Shown one piece after another: positions 60,231-64,000 of a stretch of 64,000 nt of DNA. The stretch comes from Pectobacterium carotovorum (GTDB taxonomy: Bacteria > Pseudomonadota > Gammaproteobacteria > Enterobacterales > Enterobacteriaceae). The stretch is taken from assembly GCF_900129615.1 (NCBI RefSeq), contig NZ_FQWI01000005.1:307703-371702 (forward strand), in the 5' to 3' direction. The notes below the pieces were generated by a model. The model searched no databases, was not told the DNA's origin, and saw only the letters and a program-made list of their open reading frames with translations. Made by a program: the position numbers and the translations under genes. Every line of letters starts with the position of its first letter. Positions within the stretch are counted from its first letter, which is position 1.

Positions 60231-61619
60231 TTAGAGCTTGGAGAACATACTGGTTAAGCTTGCACTGGTTGAAGCCATGTTAGACATCGCTTTATCGAGA
60301 TCTGTAAACTGTTTCTGGTAGCGAGCAATTGTTTCTTCAATACCGTCTTTGATTCGCTGAGATTGGGTATCCAGACTTTTGATTGTTTTATTAATACTAT
60401 CTTCTTTCGTTTTGATCGTACCATCGATGGTATCAAGGAGTTCTTTCATATAAACACGGGTTTGTGTCGCAAAACCCGTTTTGTCATTATCACCCACGAA
60501 AAAGGCTTGAACTTTACCTGGCTCTTCTTTAAGCGCTTTTTCCAAAGCGGTGTTATCTATTTCAAGTTTACCGGTCTTAAAGTTTTGTTTGATGCCTAAA
60601 TCGGCGAGAATATTAAACTCACCATTTCCGCTTTGTACCGTGGTAAGCTGTCCTTTAAGCGCGTTTTGTATGTTACGAACCGTTGAGTCACCAATTAATG
60701 CACCGTTTGTGCTGGATTGCTCTTCCCCTTTTTTAACAGCGGTGTACTTGGTTTGTGCTGCAATCGTATCTTGCAGGCCGTTATAGGCATCAACCCATGC
60801 TGTTATGGCAGCTTTCATACCCGTGATGTCTTGATTAATAGTCAGGGTTTCGGGTTTGCTTGCTTCTGTTTTAGCCTGTAGCGTTAAGTTGACGCCCTCA
60901 ATGGCATCATCAATCGTATTGCTTTGGCGTTCAATGGTAATACCATTTGCAATGATCACGGCATTCTGCGCGGCCACTTTTTCGGTTGTTGCACCCAGAA
61001 CATTACCGCCATCAGTGATTGTGATTTCACCTTTTTCGCCGCTGTTTCTGGCTGTTAGCATCAGGTAATATTCATTATCTTTGGCTTTGACTACACTCGC
61101 GCTTACGCCGCCGTTTGCTTTATTAATCGCATCCCGGACGTCGTTTAATGAAGTTTCACCACCTTTAATGTCAACCGTCAATGACTTACCATCGGCCTGA
61201 GCGATAGTGAGACTGCTATCTGTTGAGCTTAGCGCGGTCGTTGCACTTGTTTTAACGCCAGAGGTAATGGAGTGAGCTTGAGCTAATTGCTGTACCTCAA
61301 TACTATAACTGCCAGCGACAGCCTTGCTGCTTGTTGTTGCAGTAAAGGCCTTATTGGTGCTGGATACTTTTGTGTTGGTTATTCCATCAATCGATCCAGT
61401 GACAATGCCGAATGACTGTGATTTGGCTAAGGCATTGGTAGCGGTATTGAGCTTATCGAGTGAACTTTTAAGTGCACTGACGCCAGTAAGTTGAGCTTTA
61501 TAACTGGCTTGTTGCGTTGTTATGGGCGTCAAACGCTGGTTCTCAGCTGTTCTCAATTGCGTTAACAAACCGCTCAAATCTAAACCTGAACCCACACCCA
61601 ATGAAGATATACTTGCCAT
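60231..61619 (-). CDS. fliD: Filament cap protein FliD
   Basis: Pentameric cap that guides flagellin polymerisation. 462 residues. The N-terminus (SLGVGSGLDLSGLLTQLRTAENQRLTPI) and C-terminal coil (INKTIKSLDTQSQRIKDGIEETIARYQKQF) are typical. A sigma28 promoter lies 45 bases upstream, divergent from that of fliC. Confidence 0.96.
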   Translation of the reverse strand: MASISSLGVGSGLDLSGLLTQLRTAENQRLTPITTQQASYKAQLTGVSALKSSLDKLNTATNALAKSQSFGIVTGSIDGITNTKVSSTNKAFTATTSSKAVAGSYSIEVQQLAQAHSITSGVKTSATTALSSTDSSLTIAQADGKSLTVDIKGGETSLNDVRDAINKANGGVSASVVKAKDNEYYLMLTARNSGEKGEITITDGGNVLGATTEKVAAQNAVIIANGITIERQSNTIDDAIEGVNLTLQAKTEASKPETLTINQDITGMKAAITAWVDAYNGLQDTIAAQTKYTAVKKGEEQSSTNGALIGDSTVRNIQNALKGQLTTVQSGNGEFNILADLGIKQNFKTGKLEIDNTALEKALKEEPGKVQAFFVGDNDKTGFATQTRVYMKELLDTIDGTIKTKEDSINKTIKSLDTQSQRIKDGIEETIARYQKQFTDLDKAMSNMASTSASLTSMFSKL

Positions 61620-61663
61620 GATCGAATCCTTTATCTATCCAGAGCCAATGGTCTATGTATCAG

Positions 61664-61690
61664 TTATCGGCAGTACGAATAATAAGTTTA
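61664..61690 (-). promoter_or_regulatory. FliA (sigma28) promoter for fliDST
   Basis: On the minus strand TAAACTTA, 11 bases, GCCGATAA: both boxes match the consensus exactly over the fixed positions. Confidence 0.92.
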
Positions 61691-61802
61691 GCATTTTGAG
61701 CGAGAGTTATTTCTACCCAGTATCATGGATCCTGTCTTAAGCGTTGCTGGACAGAGATTCAGTTGTGCTATCAGGCTCAAAAAAAGATGTGTGGTAAAAA
61801 AT

Positions 61803-61829
61803 TAAAGCTTTTGAAAAGTGTTCCGATAA
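61803..61829 (+). promoter_or_regulatory. FliA (sigma28) promoter for the first fliC
   Basis: TAAAGCTT, 11 bases, TCCGATAA: one mismatch in the -10 and perfect spacing, about 70 bases before the ATG. Confidence 0.92.
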
Positions 61830-61899
61830 ATAGACACAACGGGGATGACCCCGTGGGTCTAACCCGAAACTTACATTTTATTGATTAAGGAACGCTATC

Positions 61900-62778
61900 A
61901 TGGCATCGATTAATACTAACATCATGTCTCTGGTCACCCAGAACAACCTGAACAAATCACAATCTTCTCTGGGCACCGCTATTGAGCGTCTGTCTTCTGG
62001 TCTGCGTATCAATAGTGCAAAAGACGATGCTGCTGGTCAGGCGATTGCCAACCGTATGACTGCACAGGTTAAAGGCCTGACTCAGGCTGCGCGTAACGCG
62101 AACGACGGTATCTCCCTGACGCAAACCGCAGAAGGTAACCTGAACGAAATCAACAACAACTTACAGCGTGTTCGTGAGCTGGCGGTTCAGGCAGCAAGTG
62201 ACACCAACGGCAGTACTGACCGTACTTCAATCTACACTGAAATGAAGCAACGTCTGGACGAAATCGACCGTGTTGCTAAATCAGCTTCTTTCAACGGCAC
62301 GAACCTGCTGGACGGCACGGCAAGCGGTGGTATCAACATTCAGGTTGGTGCCAACACTGGTGCTAACGAAGTTATCGCTATCGACTCTGGCGCGCTGGTT
62401 AACGCGACGACGACGTCTGGTGCAGGCCTGGCTTCTGGCGTATCGACTTCCGTTGCTGCAATCAGTGGTGGTACTGGTACTATCGGTGGTTCTGGTGGTC
62501 TGGCTTCAACAATTATTAAAGATGTTGATGCTGCACTGAAAGCGGTAGATACCGCACGTAGTAACCTGGGTGCGATCCAGAACCGTTTCGAATCCACGAT
62601 CACTAACGTGAACAACACCATCAACAACCTGTCCAACGCCCGTGGCCGAATTCAGGATGCGGATTACGCGGTGGAAGTGTCGAACATGACCAAGGCGAAC
62701 ATTCTGCAACAGGCGGGTACGTCAGTCCTGTCTCAGGCGAACCAGGTTCCTCAGACCGTTCTGTCTCTGCTGCGTTAA
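61900..62778 (+). CDS. fliC: Flagellin FliC, first copy
   Basis: Filament subunit of 292 residues, a compact flagellin with only a short outer domain (~165-205). D0/D1 coils are canonical ([40 protein letters not shown], the region perceived by plants as flg22; [14 protein letters not shown], the TLR5-contact region). C-terminal NFLSQAN-like [27 protein letters not shown] lies before the ATG. It is followed by a strong terminator, then the second copy. Confidence 0.96.
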   Translation: MASINTNIMSLVTQNNLNKSQSSLGTAIERLSSGLRINSAKDDAAGQAIANRMTAQVKGLTQAARNANDGISLTQTAEGNLNEINNNLQRVRELAVQAASDTNGSTDRTSIYTEMKQRLDEIDRVAKSASFNGTNLLDGTASGGINIQVGANTGANEVIAIDSGALVNATTTSGAGLASGVSTSVAAISGGTGTIGGSGGLASTIIKDVDAALKAVDTARSNLGAIQNRFESTITNVNNTINNLSNARGRIQDADYAVEVSNMTKANILQQAGTSVLSQANQVPQTVLSLLR

Positions 62779-62802
62779 TCGTAAGCAATACAGCATGATG
62801 TT

Positions 62803-62828
62803 AAACCCAGCCAAGTGCTGGGTTTTTT
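62803..62828 (+). terminator. Terminator after the first fliC
   Basis: AAACCCAGC pairs with GCTGGGTTT around a five-base loop, ending in six T's. Confidence 0.92.
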
Positions 62829-62877
62829 CTTTCTGAAACAGATGCTTTGAATAAAAAAACGCGGACAGACAAAAAAT

Positions 62878-62904
62878 TAAAGATTTTAAAAAAGGTTCCG
62901 ATAA
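62878..62904 (+). promoter_or_regulatory. FliA (sigma28) promoter for the second fliC
   Basis: TAAAGATT, 11 bases, TCCGATAA, the same strength as the first copy's, so both genes should be transcribed independently. Confidence 0.92.
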
Positions 62905-62976
62905 TTAGTAAGGACGGGGATGAGCCAATGAGCTGAACCCGACACTTAACATCTCATTGATTAAGGAACGCTTATC

Positions 62977-63864
62977 ATGGCATCGATTAATACTAACATC
63001 ATGTCTCTGGTTACCCAGAACAACCTGAACAAATCACAATCCTCTCTGGGCACCGCTATTGAGCGTCTGTCTTCTGGTCTGCGTATCAATAGTGCAAAAG
63101 ACGATGCTGCTGGTCAGGCGATTGCCAACCGTATGACTGCACAGGTTAAAGGCCTGACTCAGGCTGCGCGTAACGCGAACGACGGTATCTCCCTGACGCA
63201 AACCGCAGAAGGTAACCTGAACGAAATCAACAACAACTTACAGCGTGTTCGTGAGCTGGCAGTGCAGGCAGCCAGTGACACCAATGGTCAGACTGACCGT
63301 GGTTCAATCTACACTGAAATGAAGCAGCGTCTGGACGAAATCGACCGCGTTGCTGGCTCTGCCTCTTTCAACGGCACGAACCTGTTGGACGGCACGGCAA
63401 GTGGCGGTATCAACATTCAGGTTGGTGCCAACACCGGTGCTAACGAAGTGATTACCATCGATTCTGGCGCGCTGGTTAATGCTAAAACTTCTGGCGGTCT
63501 GTCATCTGGCGTATCTAGTGCTGTTGCCGCAATTAGCGGAACAACTGCAAGTGGTACAGTAAGCGGCATTGGTGGTTCTGGTGGCTTGGCTCAAAAAATT
63601 GTTGATGCTGTTGATACTGCACTGAAAGCAGTAGATACCGCACGTAGTAACCTGGGTGCGATCCAGAACCGTTTCGAATCCACGATCACCAACGTGAACA
63701 ACACCATCAACAACCTGTCCAACGCCCGTGGCCGAATTCAGGATGCGGATTATGCGGTGGAGGTGTCGAACATGACCAAGGCGAACATTCTGCAACAGGC
63801 CGGTACGTCAGTCCTGTCTCAGGCGAACCAGGTTCCTCAGACCGTTCTGTCTCTGCTGCGTTAA
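62977..63864 (+). CDS. fliC: Flagellin FliC, second copy
   Basis: 295-residue flagellin. It differs from the first copy mainly between residues 105 and 215. Near 105-127 it has QTDRG for STDRT and AGS for AKS; in the exposed loop it has [20 protein letters not shown] for [12 protein letters not shown]. The polymerisation coils are identical, so the two can co-assemble. Its own downstream copy of the fliC terminator is broken, and a different terminator at 63955 closes the unit. Confidence 0.96.
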   Translation: MASINTNIMSLVTQNNLNKSQSSLGTAIERLSSGLRINSAKDDAAGQAIANRMTAQVKGLTQAARNANDGISLTQTAEGNLNEINNNLQRVRELAVQAASDTNGQTDRGSIYTEMKQRLDEIDRVAGSASFNGTNLLDGTASGGINIQVGANTGANEVITIDSGALVNAKTSGGLSSGVSSAVAAISGTTASGTVSGIGGSGGLAQKIVDAVDTALKAVDTARSNLGAIQNRFESTITNVNNTINNLSNARGRIQDADYAVEVSNMTKANILQQAGTSVLSQANQVPQTVLSLLR

Positions 63865-63888
63865 TCATAAGCAACACAGTTTGATGTT

Positions 63889-63906
63889 AAACCCAGCCTA
63901 GTGCTT
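63889..63906 (+). other. Decayed copy of the fliC terminator
   Basis: The left arm AAACCCAGC of the first terminator is repeated exactly, preceded by the same GATGTT, but where the first has GTGCTGGG this has GTGCTTAA, so the stem cannot form. It marks the right edge or subsequent decay of the duplicated unit. Confidence 0.75.
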
Positions 63907-63954
63907 AATGCCGATCAGTTAAGGATCAGTTGAACGATCCGGTACTTGTGTAAC

Positions 63955-63988
63955 AATCCGTAATCTCACAGGGATTACGGATTTTTTT
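63955..63988 (+). terminator. Terminator after the second fliC
   Basis: AATCCGTAATC and GATTACGGATT form an 11-bp perfect stem with a seven-base loop, then a run of T's. Independent in sequence from the first fliC terminator. Confidence 0.92.
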
Positions 63989-64000
63989 ATGCTACTCAGC

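Larger units (their letters stand above)
61803..63906 (+). repeat. Tandem duplication carrying two fliC units
   Basis: Two direct repeats of about 1.08 kb, 61803-62822 and 62878-63906, each comprising a sigma28 promoter, leader, flagellin gene and terminator start. The two proteins are identical over the first 104 and the last ~80 residues. Leaders share CCGATAA, GGGGATGA and TTGATTAAGGAACGC. Similarity fades inside the terminator of the second copy. Confidence 0.9.

Overview
The window is a chromosomal segment of an enterobacterium. It is most likely a plant-associated member of the Pectobacteriaceae (Pectobacterium/Brenneria-like). This rests on recognition rather than a database search. 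Almost every protein reads as a close relative of the E. coli flagellar and chemotaxis proteins, the flagellar genes form one contiguous block, and the block adjoins a very large cyclic beta-glucan synthase that laboratory enterics lack. Most genes use ordinary enterobacterial composition; roughly 3.3-3.9 kb is strikingly AT-rich.

Left flank (1-20 kb): a solitary HNH endonuclease with an apparent sulfur-binding (phosphorothioate-DNA) domain, a LuxR-type regulator and an unusual third flagellin-like gene, all on the minus strand. Next come an AT-rich gap, a small zinc-ribbon protein, an overlapping unknown ORF and lpxP. These are followed by the ~2,880-residue NdvB/ChvB-type cyclic glucan synthase, a KTSC-domain protein, a globin-coupled diguanylate cyclase (DosC-like), a small unknown protein, a methyl-accepting chemotaxis protein and a DMT-family transporter.

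Motility block (20-64 kb): flhDC (with a textbook CRP site upstream), motAB-cheAW-tsr-cheRBYZ, flhBAE, flgNMA (minus strand), flgBCDEFGHIJ, flgKL, fliRQPONML and fliKJIHGF (minus), fliE (plus), fliDST (minus), and two tandem fliC genes. Together these supply the master regulator, stator, signalling chain, export apparatus, rod, hook, rings, switch, motor, cap, filament and dedicated chaperones. fliA, fliZ, flhDC-modulating genes and flagellin-modifying genes are not in the window and presumably lie beyond the right edge or elsewhere.

Regulation visible in the DNA: FliA (sigma28) promoters of the form TAAA-N15-GCCGATAA stand before fliD, both fliC copies, flgMN and the solitary MCP. Weaker ones stand before flgKL, fliF and the third flagellin-like gene. 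Intrinsic terminators separate convergent units (flhE/flgN, flgL/fliR, fliE/fliT) and follow each fliC.

Most notable: the flagellin-like gene at 1619-3073, which keeps both polymerisation ends but carries a ~200-residue beta-rich insert; the tandem fliC duplication with a half-erased terminator marking the duplication edge; and the large glucan synthase.
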